Part shown: in pieces, positions 1 through 11,400 of the stretch
Layout: each line of letters opens with the position of its first letter
Numbering within the stretch: the first letter of the stretch is position 1
DNA from: Trichomonas vaginalis G3
Taxonomy: Eukaryota; Parabasalia; Trichomonadida; Trichomonadidae
NCBI RefSeq assembly: GCF_026262505.1
Contig: NC_067203.1
Location: 12,164,392 to 12,228,391 of the forward strand
Direction of reading: 5' to 3'
Length of the DNA: 64,000 nt
Notes under the pieces: model-generated
The model's input: only the letters and a program-made list of their open reading frames with translations
Told to the model about the DNA's origin: nothing
The model's database searches: none
Position numbers and translations under genes: made by a program

Positions 1-1725
1 CACCCATCTTCGTTTGGAAATTCCAGTCGGGAATATATTTGGAAACAAACCTCATGTATGCAGCGTTAAAGGTCGACATAGTATATCTTTTCATCTGAGT
101 CGAAACTTTGTTTCGCAACCAAATTGGTCCAGTTTGTGGGAAATTTCAAGTGAGTCTCTTATCTTTCGAAAAAACTTCTCCTGTTATCTCATAAACATCG
201 TCGAAGCAACTGTTTATATTTAAAAACCTTCTGGACCTAACTCAGATGCTCTCCATACAATTTGGACGTCAATTTGGGTCTCAATGGAAGTTGTTTATAG
301 CATCTTGAAGTTCTTGCAACCTCATTGGAAGTTCTTCCTGGTTCAGGTTTGGTATCCGAACCAATCCCACTCCTGTGGAATTGTGTACTTCTTTTGTTAC
401 TAGAACTTTGTCTGGAACAACTTTTGGTCTTGCTAACAATAGAAAAGTTTGTTTTCGTCTTTTGGTACAAAAAGTTTCTGTCAGCTTGTTATCTTGGAAT
501 TGGTTCCAACAAACCTTTCTCGAAAAGAATGTTTACAGCTCTGCAATGTTGCATTGCCTTTTTCCGAAACAATGGGTTTGTTAAGACTTTCGTTCAACAT
601 GAATGGGTTGTGGGACAATTACCAATCTTCAACCATTGGTTAAATTGAACTCAACCAACATTAGTCGTCATGTGAAGAACCTTAAGCTTAGGTTAGTAGT
701 TGGGGACTCGGATATTGACATTTGCCAAACGGTGCAATTTTTTTGCCCAATTGACCGTCTGAGAATGTACCTTGTCTTCACACCATGACTCAAAAAAAGA
801 TACTTCATCTTCTCATCTTGTAAAAACAAGGACCAGAGTTTTCCTGAGACATGTAAGAATGGCCCAAAGGTTCGTTGACAATTGGTTTCATTGAATTGTA
901 AATTCCATTACCTTGTCAAAGTCCAATATCAGACTTATTTATGAAGGGGAAGTATCCAGCATGTTGTCTGACTGCATTGAGGGTTAGGTTTTGGTTACCA
1001 TCGAACTGACACTTGCAATTTCTTTCAATTGCATTCAAAAATGTCTGAGTCGGAGTCAAACCAATTGTTCTCTCTTTGTAGTCTTGAAAGCGTTCAAGAA
1101 GTTTTGCGGCTGTTTGTTCTCCATTGCATTGTGCATAGTAAAAAATGTGACCCATCCAAATCTGTTATGGTCAATCTGAGATTGTGTCCCTTCTTTTCCC
1201 GTCTTGTTATGGCAGCAAGTACCACCCAGAACCTTTCTTTGTTCTTTCTCTTTCGTCAAAGTTACTGTAAAGGTCTCGACCAGATGTTATTTGATTTCTA
1301 AACTGTTTTTTTTCCCCCCACGGGGGAATACCCCTTTTCAATATGATATCTTGTTCTTTCCATGGGAAGCAGACATTCCTCTGCACTTACCTTTTTTTCC
1401 TTTCTCAAAGGGATGCATTTGTTCGTCATGTTTCCAGTAGAATCTGGCAAGCCGTCGTGTTCCTTCAACTTGAGGTTCACTAACATCGAAAGGCATGTTC
1501 AGAAGACGTTCTTCTTCTAACCTCTCTAGTCTGTTGCGGGATAATTGGCCACGTTGCTTTTCCAAATCATTTCGTAAGCGGAAGACCAGACAATTTTGTC
1601 ATAGGACTTTTATGGGTCTTTCCCTTCCTATATTTAAACTTTCTTCGAAAACTCTCCAACATATTTTTGTAAAACTCTGCTTTTATTCTAGGCAGACTTT
1701 CTATCCATTCCTTATATGGGGGCAT
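1..1725 (-). pseudogene. Family B DNA polymerase, frameshifted partial copy
   Basis: The reverse strand matches the polymerase gene at 61519-63123 almost base for base, with extra inserted bases (for example gggg for ggg). The piece covers the N-terminal region and motif A, where the same YVDLNAAYM-type sequence is encoded near 60-100. Motifs B and C would lie left of the window edge. A readable N-terminal part on this strand lies at 916-1155. No frame stays open for more than about 80 codons. The putative start, by alignment with the other copy, is the ATG at 1725. The gene would be a protein-primed polymerase that copies the element. Confidence 0.75.
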
Positions 1726-1767
1726 TTTTATAAAAATAAAAAAAATATTTTTTTTCTACTTTACATA

Positions 1768-2366
1768 AACCGCCTGCTTGCCATAGTCTTTTACGCAAAC
1801 CCATTTACCAGCTAATGAAGGTTGACTTATGTTTAGTTTTGGAAACTAAAACTTTGGTTTTGTTTATCTTCAAGTTTTTGGTTTTTCTTCTTCTATCGGT
1901 TTTTTCGTCACTTTTCGGTTCCTCTGATTTACTTCACTTGCAGGAACAGTTGTGTCGTTCAAACATCTTCATAAATACATATCCATTTGTTATTCTTTCA
2001 ACTTTTGTGTTTGTTTGTAAAGTTTTAGAATATTTTCGACTCTAAGTCAATGAGATGTTCTTATAATGAAATGTTTTGCGTCAGTGAAGTAAAACTTTCC
2101 ATCTGTCTGTCTCGAAGCTCCTTCAGACTTCAATATTCTTATTTGTGAGAGTCTGTTTTTCTTTTTGAGATAACTAGCCGTTTTCCATTTTTATGAAAAA
2201 GTGACTTTTGTAGTAGGGTATTGTATTTCCAGACCCTGGGCACTTTTCTATTAATTTTGAATTTTTCTCTTCATCTGTAAGGGTCTTTGACGGGTTTTGG
2301 AAATGGTCTGAAACTTTTGTTTGTGTGTCAAATCAGTTTTCAACCAGTTTTCAACTTCTCGGTCAT
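1768..2366 (-). pseudogene. Polymerase-adjacent acidic/basic protein, frameshifted copy
   Basis: This is the counterpart of the gene at 63157-63736, in the same place just upstream of the polymerase. The N-terminal start (MTEEVE type) is read on the reverse strand from about 2366, and the C-terminal AGGYVK-type end lies near 1770. Several one-base insertions split it. I do not recognise a domain. In the better copy the protein has charged, Lys- and Glu-rich ends and a Pro/Lys-rich tail. It could be a DNA-binding or terminal protein, since it sits next to a protein-primed polymerase, but that is only a guess from position. Confidence 0.55.
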
Positions 2367-2382
2367 TTCATTCTCAGGTAAA

Positions 2383-2548
2383 AATTTTTAGTGTTGGTTG
2401 TTTTCAAAAACTGGTTGTTTAGGTTTTTTAAGTCGGTCTAAAAACTTCCTGAGGTATAGGAAGAACTTGACAAACACGTTGTGTAAACTTGCTGGAAGTC
2501 GACAAATCCATCTTGAACCCATTTGGTCTTCATGCTGTATTGTTTCAT
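2383..2548 (-). pseudogene. Small 50-codon protein, frameshifted copy
   Basis: The reverse strand matches 63756-63908, where a clean 50-codon frame exists. Extra bases in this copy break the frame. Gene order and spacing to the neighbour at 1768-2366 are the same as in copy 3. Function is not recognised. Confidence 0.5.
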
Positions 2549-2554
2549 GTTCAT

Positions 2555-3300
2555 GCTCAGTAAAAAAACTTACATTCCCCCACGTTTTAGGCGTTGAGGT
2601 TGGTTATTGTTTACCATTTGTTGCATGGTTATATCCTCTGTTTAAAGAATCTTTCACCTTGTCCATATAGTGTTTCTGCTTTGGTTATATAGTCATTTGC
2701 TTTTGTTATAATAGTTTCCTGCTTGTCTTCCTACATTGTCCATTCCATCCTTGAACTTTTCCTCTTGTTTCAGGATTTGGATAAGATTGTTGCGTGCATC
2801 TCGTGCTACATCCCAACCTTTTCTGTACAAGTTTGTATTAATAGGTTTGTGCTTTCTTCTTTAAAGTTATACCTAATGTACTCAAAAAATCCTTCCTTCA
2901 ACTCAAATTACCACCTCTGGCTATTGTTCCCACTGCGGGCAAAAAAATCTGGATGCAACTCCTTGTATGCCCAAATAAACCCATTTCTTATGGTTAAAAA
3001 ATGACGAATCCGAACAAGGACCCTATGTTCTAAGCACAAAGAAAAGCACTCATGATTAAAAATCTTTGTTCAACACCAAATGCTTTGTTTTATGGATATC
3101 TTGGAAAACATTTCCGAGAGTTAGAACAGATGGACCACCATACTGGTTAATTATTTGTTGGTAAAACACAAGATACTGTGAAGCCATACCATTACAGTCC
3201 CAAAAATATTTAGATGTGAAACCTGCTTTGACAATATTCGTTGGACAAATACCATCCAACAAAATGACAATCTGACTGTTGAAAAGTTCTTTCAAATCAG
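2555..3300 (-). pseudogene. Unidentified helical protein, frameshifted
   Basis: Reverse-strand frames give connected coding-like stretches. Near 3056-3295 there is a 79-codon open frame rich in aromatic residues. Around 2680-2830 a strongly helical stretch follows, with KGWDVARDARNNLIQIL and later GRQAGNYYNK. The downstream end, rich in Gln and Asn, matches the gene fragment at the right window edge (63915-64000), so the gene order of copies 1 and 3 agrees here. At least four frame changes are needed to join the parts. I do not recognise the family. An internal virion protein is possible, but there is no direct support. Confidence 0.45.
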
Positions 3301-3559
3301 ATTGATGTAAAAAAACTATCTGCGTTCAAAAAAATGCTAAAACCAATATTTCATTGTCGACCAAAAACCATTCTGGCTCTTGGTGTCATTGACGGTTGTA
3401 TTAAAAATGTTAGAGACTAAAACCAACCACAAGGTGGTGAAGGCAAATTGAAAATTGTCATATGACGACAAATATAGGAACTTCTCCATGGACAAAGATG
3501 AGACAAGTTTTAATATTTACAATTAGCAACGTAAACAAAAGGTTTTGGGAAAACCACTC

Positions 3560-4060
3560 CCCCGAAGAAATGAAAAAACAACCCTGACTTAGAGAAGACT
3601 ATATTATTTAATAAATGTTAGTCAAAAGAGACAAACAAGAAAAAGATTGCCCGGCTTCAAACTTCGAAAGGTGGACAAAGTAATAAAAATAGGAAATACC
3701 TACAACGCGACCCCCATTATGAATAATACTATGACTATGACAAAAATGGGGAATCGACCAGGTACTCACATTTCGTGTTTTCTTTAAAAATAGAAGAAAG
3801 TTATACAGAGAATATTATGAAGTTTTAGGCAAACATGCAAAATGTACACACTGCAAGGCAGAGAAATTAAACTACTACTTGTCAGACTCGTTTCAAACTT
3901 GTTCAAAGTTCAAGGTGGTATACTTTCAAAGACAGTTCCTACAAATATAAGGGACAACCCTGAACGAATTATGCTAAGGAAGTTGAATGAAAATGGACGG
4001 ATTAAGCAATTCTTTACCATGGGGCGTAAACTGTCATGTAAGGTGGCATGATTTCTTTAC
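3560..4060 (+). pseudogene. Unidentified plus-strand coding stretch, frameshifted
   Basis: Short overlapping plus-strand frames look coding: one around 3725-3830 is rich in Tyr, Asp and Asn, and one at 3800-3950 includes CTHCKAEK, a Cys-pair motif that might bind zinc. The frame ending at 4051 has 69 codons. This gene is convergent with the fibre remnant to its right. I cannot name it, and insertions prevent a reliable product length. Confidence 0.35.
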
Positions 4061-4299
4061 TTTGTCCCGTGTTGCGTATATTCCTGAAACGTGATGTGTA
4101 GGTTTTCCTCCTCCCCTTTCAGTGTTACTCCAGTAACAATTTATTTAGCAAAAACTTTAACGTTGTCTTAACATTCATATCCTTTACCCTTTTGTCATTC
4201 CTAACCAAATCCCAAAAATCTTATGGACCTATGCCAAACCTGCTTGAAGATGTACTTAAATCTATGTAGTACTGTGTGCAGGTTAAAATTTTCACCTGA

Positions 4300-5110
4300 A
4301 ATCTTTTACTTCCACCTGTTTCCTTTGAAGAGTTTGCACAATACAAAAACCTGTCGACTATTTGAGTCCAAGTTTCCAAAACCCAGAACTGTTTCTGGAT
4401 TTGTTGAGTTCATTGACGATAAATAGAGCCTATAGGATATAATGGTTTGAAGCATTTTCTGTCTTTAATGTTTGAAGCTCTGTTTGTTCTGCTTTCTTGT
4501 CTAACATTGCGGGTAGTTCATATGCTTTCAAAGTTTCTGGCATGACTCTTCGATATTTCCTGCAACTCTATCTTAAATTTGTTAAGAGTATCTTTATACG
4601 CTTGTACTCGGATTCTCTAATGGTGCCAACTTTAACCAAGGTCAAAGTTCAATATTATGTCTGTCTGCTGTAAAAAGGTTTGTAAAAACTTGTATGTGTA
4701 TGAGTCTATTTGCTATTCTTTCTCTAAACTCATCGTTTAACATAAGTTTTTATCTGCTTTAAGGGTCTAAACATCCTGGAAACCCATCCTGTTATCAGCT
4801 TTATTTTTAAAATCTTCGATTGTCCATTCATGATACCATTCAGCCCTTTCTATAATTTCATTATTCTTTTTCATCCACCATATTCCTTATCTGCTTTCTT
4901 CTCTAACTTACTAGCCACATAATTCCTTTATCCGCTTTCTTTTCAAGGGCTAACGTTTAAGGTCTGTTATTTCAAGATATAGAATGTATATGAGTCTCCT
5001 TTTGACATATTTCGTTTTCAGCTCTTTCACTTCACTTGACATTTTATTGTCAACATATGTTTTGTCTGCTAGTTCAGGATTGAGTATGTTCTTTTGTTGC
5101 ATAAGCATTG
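4300..5110 (-). pseudogene. Phage-like fibre protein remnant
   Basis: The reverse strand matches 34530-35100 in copy 2, including the segment for the YPIGSIY collar motif and parts of the 'KADK' stalk repeats. The match runs in the same orientation as copy 2's fibre gene, while the methyltransferase end of this copy is inverted relative to copy 2, so the two copies differ by an internal rearrangement. The gene is fragmented by insertions and by apparent loss of the C-terminal His-rich part. Its role would be as a receptor-binding fibre of the virion form. Confidence 0.6.
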
Positions 5111-5578
5111 TTTAGTCTTTCTTCTTCTTTTGCTATTGCCAATCGTCACATTTCTTTGCTCAGCTTTGTGTCAACATCTGGTTTTCAAAAGAAGTCATTT
5201 ATAGGTTTTCTTCGTTTTAAAAGTTTCCTTTTGTTGGATTTATTTTACAGACAGTATTGTTCTATCTTAGTCTTGCAAATAGAAAACTCATCTTGTTAAA
5301 GGGTTTAATGTTCAGTTTTTAAGTTTCCTTCTTTCAATGGACTCAGATATCTACTCAGAATAGTTTGAAAAGTTTGGTTGTGTTCTTTATTTAGAGCTTG
5401 CATTAATGAGTTTGTCGGTGTTGTTGTATTCTCTTATGGAAGCAAATCTTTCGAAATTTTTATTATAGATAAAAATTGCCTTTCAAAGAAAAAGAAAATT
5501 CAAGGGAGTGGCTACAACTTAAACCATTAGGATAACTTTTATAATGTCGGTCAAAAGTTTGACTTAGATACTATAAGC

Positions 5579-6356
5579 ATGAAGGCTATCGTTTTGGACT
5601 ACCCATTAAGATGGTTTAAGAGAACCCATCGTCACAAAAAAGCTAAATTGGCTTTCGTAGAATAAAATTTGTGTTCTGTAGAAGATAAAAGTTTTTCCAT
5701 TTATGTAAGGTTTCATATTAGATCTATATATCTGAAGGGAAACGTTAAAAATGTGGGGAAAGAAAATTGAGCTAAAACAAGTTTGACCTTTCCATCTTTC
5801 CTACAGACTGCGTTAAAAAATATAGAAGATAAAAATTATTCTGTTATGCAAAAATATGCTGATGAATATGCAAATACGAGAGCACACTTTATGTTTGAGA
5901 ATTTGTATATACAAAAACCAAAATTCACAAGTGTCATTTTCAAATCTACGAAAACCAATCCCAAATAAAGACGAACAAATATATACAGAATTCACTGCAT
6001 GGTTCATGGTTATTATTTGCAAAGAATGTTAAATCAGAAAGTCAAACTTCCTTTAGCAAATATTTAACAGTCGATATGCAAGAGGATTGAACCATATTTA
6101 TTTAAAGATGTTTTCGACCCAGCTGGCTATTATTGTTCATGCTTCATTTCTGGCGCCCCAAAACTCTTCTTATGCTTGGGCAAATGGGACTTTACGAAAC
6201 CTACAAAGTTATACGAACCGCCGAGTGGAAGTATTTCAGACTTTCAAGTATGTTTTACTTACAGATGGAAGAAAAAAGAATAATTCCATTTATTACCATG
6301 CGTTTTACTTAGAACTTTATTTCATATACAACTACTATCGAACGATAAAAATATAA
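5579..6356 (+). pseudogene. Hypothetical element protein, frameshifted
   Basis: Plus-strand frames include a 28-codon start segment at 5580-5664 (MKAIVLDYPLRWFKRTHRH), an open stretch at 5783-5968, and the C-terminal part at 6087-6356. The last 40 codons match the C-terminus of the reverse-strand gene at 27355-28334 in copy 2, but the parts before that do not look alike. That suggests a recombination boundary inside the gene family. It is convergent with the pVI-like gene to the right, as in copy 2. Function unknown. Confidence 0.45.
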
Positions 6357-6359
6357 CTT

Positions 6360-6605
6360 TTTTAAAATATTTACCGGTTGTGGTTGCCAACTTGACTGTG
6401 GTGCAGGTCAGGCTGTTTATTACAGGAGCTTGTTTCTTCTGTTCAGGTCCTTTAGGTATAATACCACGAACTTGACCTACTCTTTTTACAATATTTTTTT
6501 GACACCGTTCCCAAATTCCTCTTCCTACGGTTTTTATTTTCCCATCCATATACCTCTTCCAACTCTTTCTGAAGAAGTTTTCCAAATACTGCTGAAGAAA
6601 CCCAT
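6360..6605 (-). pseudogene. Small amphipathic basic protein, pVI-like, copy 1
   Basis: The reverse strand encodes a short protein beginning ENFFRKSWKRYM and continuing with KRVGQVRGIIPKGPE, then a Pro/Thr-rich tail. It is the counterpart of 27117-27355. The aromatic and Lys-rich amphipathic start followed by a Gly-rich helix resembles the membrane-active N-terminus of adenovirus protein VI in style. This is a similarity of composition, not a proven homology. An in-frame start could not be fixed because of indels. Confidence 0.4.
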
Positions 6606-6622
6606 TTACTAGTAGTAAAAAT

Positions 6623-7012
6623 CTAATGTCCCGCCTAGTCTCTTACTTGTTTCCTGTTTTGAGTTCCATGCATTCTTTAAACTGGAGCTCATACATTTCT
6701 GTTTCTCCTCTGGTTAGAAAACATATTCTGGTCAACTCCTGTGTTCGCGTCACTGCATAAGTTGTTTATTATCCCACTTCAGGGTTGTATAAAACTCTTT
6801 TCCATCTCATATTGCAATACCATGGTGGAAAACCTCTAACGCAGCGTTCATTACATTGGCCCAGTTTTGCTTTGTACATTTTTTTTTTTTTTTCTGTTTT
6901 GGCCAAACTTGACCCATAGTTGCCATTGCAGTTGTATTCTAACTTCATTTGGAATATCTCTGGGTTTGGTTGTCCAGGTTGCTGTGCATTCGCCTAGCTT
7001 CTGTGCGTCCAT
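6623..7012 (-). pseudogene. Hypothetical 119-residue element protein, copy 1
   Basis: This is the counterpart of 26739-27099. The start reads MDAQKLGECTATWTTKP on the reverse strand from 7012, close to the copy 2 version. Insertions, including a run of 15 Ts at 6878-6892, break the frame. The C-terminus (Arg/Lys-rich) lies at about 6625-6680. Family not recognised. Confidence 0.5.
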
Positions 7013-7041
7013 TTTAATATTAGATAAAAATATCTTTCGAG

Positions 7042-7176
7042 TACATATACTGAACATTTTGCAGGCATTGGTTTCATCTTCATATTCTCTGTACTTTTTC
7101 TGCCTACGTCAAATAAATAAATGGACACAATGGAAAAAACCTTAAAAAAACAAGTATTCCTATTTTCAAACCACAT
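7042..7176 (-). CDS. Small membrane protein, copy 1
   Basis: A reverse-strand frame starts with MWFE at 7176 and matches the 43-residue protein at 26584-26715. The N-terminal hydrophobic stretch is followed by a charged tail with PMPA. It lies between the methyltransferase and the 119-residue gene in both copies. In copy 1 insertions change part of the hydrophobic segment and extend the reading frame past the normal stop, so the C-terminus shown here is not reliable. Role unknown; a single-span virion membrane or host-membrane protein is plausible. Confidence 0.5.
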
Positions 7177-8029
7177 TTACTTACTAATAAAATTTCTTTG
7201 TTATGACACTTTTTCTCCCAGTTTTATAGGACCTCTCTCATATTCTATTTTGTCATATATAAAACTTCATAGTCATGTAGTCCTCTAACCATCTCATAAC
7301 GGTTTCCAAAACCACTTTTATCGGACGTGTTAAAGTAAAAGCATGGAATGGTTATTGTAAAACGTCTAAAGGTTTCTAAAGAGTTCTCTCATAAGTCCAG
7401 TCTACTTGGTATTGAAATCCCATGGTTATAGAAACGGCGGTCCCACTAAAAGAAAACATTTTCCTTGGTCTTTATATTTTTCATACAACTCTGTCCAATT
7501 GACCATCTACAAACCTATTACCCTCAATATATTTTTCTATTGTTCTTCTTTGAAAACATTTTTGTATTAGTTAAGATATTAAAAACTTTTGACATAAGTG
7601 TTTCCAATGTCATGAACTCTTATAGCACCACTAATAATTAGTTCTAGCAGATATAACTATCCCAGTCTTTATATATTCTGCTTTTTTCAAAACCTCTCTC
7701 ACATATTTTCTTATCTAATTGGTATACGTTCCATCTTACCTAATAGGTATCTTTCTTTTAACTCTTTCAATATATTAGTTTGTGTCTGGGTATATGTTTG
7801 GAGACGGTTTCATATAGTTGTCGAAGTCATTTTGCATATAGTCTTTTGAGTCTGGGGAAATATTGGCTATGACATTAAAATGGGATATATAGAAACTTTC
7901 CACCGGAAACAATCTACAAAGTTTAGACCATTCGGTAGTTTCTTAAGTTCTTCAATTATAATATTTTTACAATCTACTTCTTATTTCCAAAAGAACCGGT
8001 AACGGTGGTTTTTTGTTTTTAAAATTCAT
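7142..8029 (-). pseudogene. Dam-type DNA adenine methyltransferase, frameshifted copy
   Basis: The reverse strand matches 25772-26614 of copy 2, in which the FVDLFGGSF (motif I) and DPPF (motif IV) signatures are legible. In copy 1 the corresponding stretches are present but split by indels; the start (ATG at 8029) and the first residues of the FFGNKSR-type motif are recognisable. It is the last gene before the TIR, as in copy 2. Product: an S-adenosylmethionine-dependent N6-adenine DNA methylase. Confidence 0.65.
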
Positions 8030-8119
8030 TAAATTATAATAAAAAAAATTGTTGTTACCCTGAAAAGTGACAGAAAAGTACAAACATGAAAACAATAATA
8101 TAAATCTTGTGAAAGCGAC

Positions 8120-8257
8120 ATAAAAAGTGGACCACCATTTAATATGATGTAATAACAACGGTTTGGTTTTGTCACCGGAAGCCCCCGAATATAAACTTCA
8201 TTTATACTAAACAATCTTCAGGGCTAGAAGGGGCCAGGCCCCCTGGAAGCCCCTCAT
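8120..8257. repeat. Terminal inverted repeat, right end of copy 1
   Basis: The sequence from 'tttaatatgatgtaataacaacgg' to the terminal 'ggaagcccc' matches the right end of copy 2 (42473-42672) and, inverted, the left ends of copies 2 and 3. The outermost part forms a GC-rich nested hairpin (GGGCT..AGCCC around AGGGGC..GCCCC). It lacks the second GC-rich block present in copy 2. I could not define a target-site duplication with confidence because the left end is not in the window. Confidence 0.75.
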
Positions 8258-8475
8258 ACACTGACCTATATAAGTTAAAATAAATAAATAAAATACCGAA
8301 AATGGAATGTAATTAATTCAGAAAAAATTGAATTAATTGAATAAATAGGCTTTGAAATCATAGATAATGCTGAATGTATTGGACGTTCGTACAATTTAAA
8401 TTAATAGAAGCGTTTCAAATATATTAGAAAGAAAAAAAAGCATCAATAATAAACCAGTTATAACTAATATAATCA
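8258..8475. other. Host flank between TIR and repeat gene
   Basis: AT-rich DNA with no clear open frame. It may include the 5' part of the repeat gene that follows, in which case copy 1 landed inside or just upstream of that gene. No promoter could be identified. Confidence 0.4.
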
Positions 8476-11400
8476 ATTGTCAATACCGATGAAGGGTCAA
8501 GCAAGCAGAATCGAGGAGGCAGGCAGTCTTTCTTTTTTTTCTGTTTTTGTTTTTTACAAGCTCTCCTACCAAGATCAACTAAACAAGAAGATTAGAGAAA
8601 CAGATTTTTCTGCAAGCAAAACATCACCAAAAGTATAACTACATTTTCACCGATAATGACCAAGCTGCTCTTCGAGATCAAGATTATTGCCAATGTAATT
8701 AATGATAAAATTAAGAAATTTCACAGAAGACCAAATTTACACGCAAGGAAAGATACATCACAGTAAATGTTAGTGGTGATTGTAAGTGGCGCTTACAAGA
8801 CATTTACATGTCGGTCATTTAGCAAACTAATCAAACAGTAGATTCAAGTGGACCAACAATTTAAGATCTGAGGAATTCAAAAAAAGGAAATTCAAAATTT
8901 CTATCCAAAAATATCAGAAGCGGTGCTTCAATTGTCAAATACCATGGGAAGGTCAAGCAAGCAGAACGAGGAGGCAGGCAGTAAGTTACAAGCTCCTCCA
9001 GCACACCAGATCCCCAACCCACCCACCACTCCAGCCCACCCACCTACCACACCAAGCACCCAAAGATAGAAACAGGATTTCTGCAGCAAAACATCACAAA
9101 AAGTATACACATTTTTCACCGATAATGGACCAAGCTGCTCTTCGGAGACAACGATATTGCATGGTAAATAATGATTTAAAATTAAGGGGAAATTCAACAG
9201 AAGACCAAATTACACGCAAGGAAGGATACATCACAGGGTAAATGTAGTGGTTGTGTAAGTGGCGCTACAAGAATTTACATGTCGTCATAGCAACTAATTC
9301 AAACAGTAAATCAGTGACCACAGAAATTTAGATCTTGAGAATTACAAAAAGGAAATCAAAATTTACCAAAATATCACAAAGCGGTGTTCAATGTCAAATA
9401 ACCGATGAAGGTCAAGCAAAGCAGAATCGAGGAGGCAGCAGTTTACAAGCTAATGATAGAAAACAGGGATGGATCTGCAGCAAAAATCACAAAAAAGATT
9501 GTTATACTAACTTTTCACGATAATGACCAAGCTGCTCTTCCGAGACAAGATATTTGATGGTAATAAGATAAAAATAAGGAAATTCACAGAAGACCAAATT
9601 TACACGCCAAAGAGGAAGCGATAACATCACAGTAAATGTTAGTGGCTGTTAAGTGGCGCTTACAAGACATTTAACATGTCGTCCATAGCAAACTAATCAA
9701 ACAGTAGATCAAGTGACCCACCAGATTTAAAGGAATCTGGAAGAGCAGGAATTCAAAAAGAAAATCAAAATTTTATCCCCAAAAATCACAGCACCGGTTG
9801 CTTCATTGTCAATACCGATGAAGGTCAAGAAGCAGAATCGAGGAGGCAGGCAGTTTTTTTTTTTTTTTACAAGCTCAAAAGTAGAAAACAGGGAATCTTG
9901 CCAGCCAAACCATCACAAAAGTTATACTACATTTTTCACCGATAATGACCAAGCTGCTCTTTCGGTATCAAGATATTCGAATGGGTAATAATGATTATTA
10001 AAAACTTTAAGAAAATTCACAGACGACCCAAAATTTACACGCAAGGAAGAATACATCACAGTAAATGTTAGTGGTGTAAGTGCGCTACAAGAACATTTAC
10101 ATGTCGTCATAGAACTAATCAACAGTAGAAATCAAGTGACCACAATTTAAGATCTGAGGAATTTCAAAAAGGAAATCAAAATTTATCCAAAAATCAGCGG
10201 TGCTTCAATTGTCAATCCGAATGAAGGTCAAGCAAGCAGAATCGGAGGAGGCAGGCAGTTACAAGCTTCAAGATAGAAACAGGGATTCTGCAGCAAAACA
10301 TTCACAAAAGGTATTACTAACATTTTTACCGATAATGGACCAAGCTGCTCTTCCGAGATTCAAGATATTGATGGTATATGATAAAATTAAAAATTCACAG
10401 AAGACCAAATTACACGCAAGAAGGATAACATCACAGTAAATTGTTAGGGATGTAAAGTGGCGCTACCAAGACATTTACATGTGCGTCATAGGCAACTAAT
10501 CAAACAGTAGATCAAGTGACCACAGATTTAAAGATCTGAGGAATTCAAAGGAAATCAAAAATTTATCCAAAAATCAGCGGTTGTCTTTCAATTGTCATAC
10601 CGATGAAGGCAGCCAAGCCAGAAATCGAGGAAGGCAGGCAGTTACAAGCTCAAGGATAGAAACAGGATCTGCACAAACATCACAAAAGTATACTACATTT
10701 TTCACCGATATGACCAAGCTGCTCTTCCGAGATTCAAGATATTGATGGTAATAATGATAAAATTAAGAAATTCAACAGAAGACCAAATACACGCAAGGAA
10801 GGATACATCACAGTAAAATGGTTTAGTGGTGTAAGTGCGCTACAAGACATTTTACATGTTCGTCATTAGCAACTAATCACAACAGTAGATCCAAGTGACC
10901 ACAGATTTAAGATCTGAGGAATTCAAAAAAGGAAATCAAAATTTATCCAAAAATCAGCGGCTGCCTTCAATTGTCCAATACGATGAAGGTCAAGCCAAGG
11001 CAGAATCGAGGAGGCAGGCCCAGTTACAAAGCTCAAAGATTAGAAACAGGGATTCTGCAGCAAACATCACAAAGTATACTACATTTTCACCGATAAGACC
11101 AAGCTTGCTCTTCGAGATCAAGATATTTGAGGTAATAATTGATAAAATTTAAGAAATTCACAGAAGACCAAAAATTTACAACGGCAAGGAAGGATGACAT
11201 CCAACAGTAAATGTTTAGTGGTGTAAAAGTTGGCGCTACAAGACATTTTTACATGTCGTCATTAGCAACTAATCAAAACAGTAGATCAAGTGACCACAGA
11301 TTTAAGATCTGAGGGAATTTCAAAAAGGAAAATCAAAAATTTATCCAAAATCAAGCGGTGCTTCAATTGTCAATACCGATTGAAGGTCAAGCAAGCAGAA

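Larger units (their letters stand above)
1..8257. mobile_element. Maverick/Polinton copy 1, right-hand part
   Basis: This block starts inside a family B DNA polymerase gene that matches the copy at 61519 onward, and ends in an inverted repeat shared with the other copies. From left to right it holds polymerase, two polymerase-adjacent genes, a helical protein, a fibre remnant, an unidentified gene, a pVI-like peptide, a small membrane protein and a Dam-type methyltransferase. Its last 2 kb are the reverse complement of 25180-27355 in copy 2. Relative to 61519-63990 the segment is about 6 percent longer, through scattered single-base insertions, so nearly every frame is broken. I infer poor read polishing rather than ancient decay. 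The left end lies outside the window. Confidence 0.8.

Noticed and set aside
3056-3295. Adenain-type cysteine protease
   Set aside because: The frame has a WDCNGMA segment, but no His/Asp/Cys arrangement of that family could be traced; left as unidentified.
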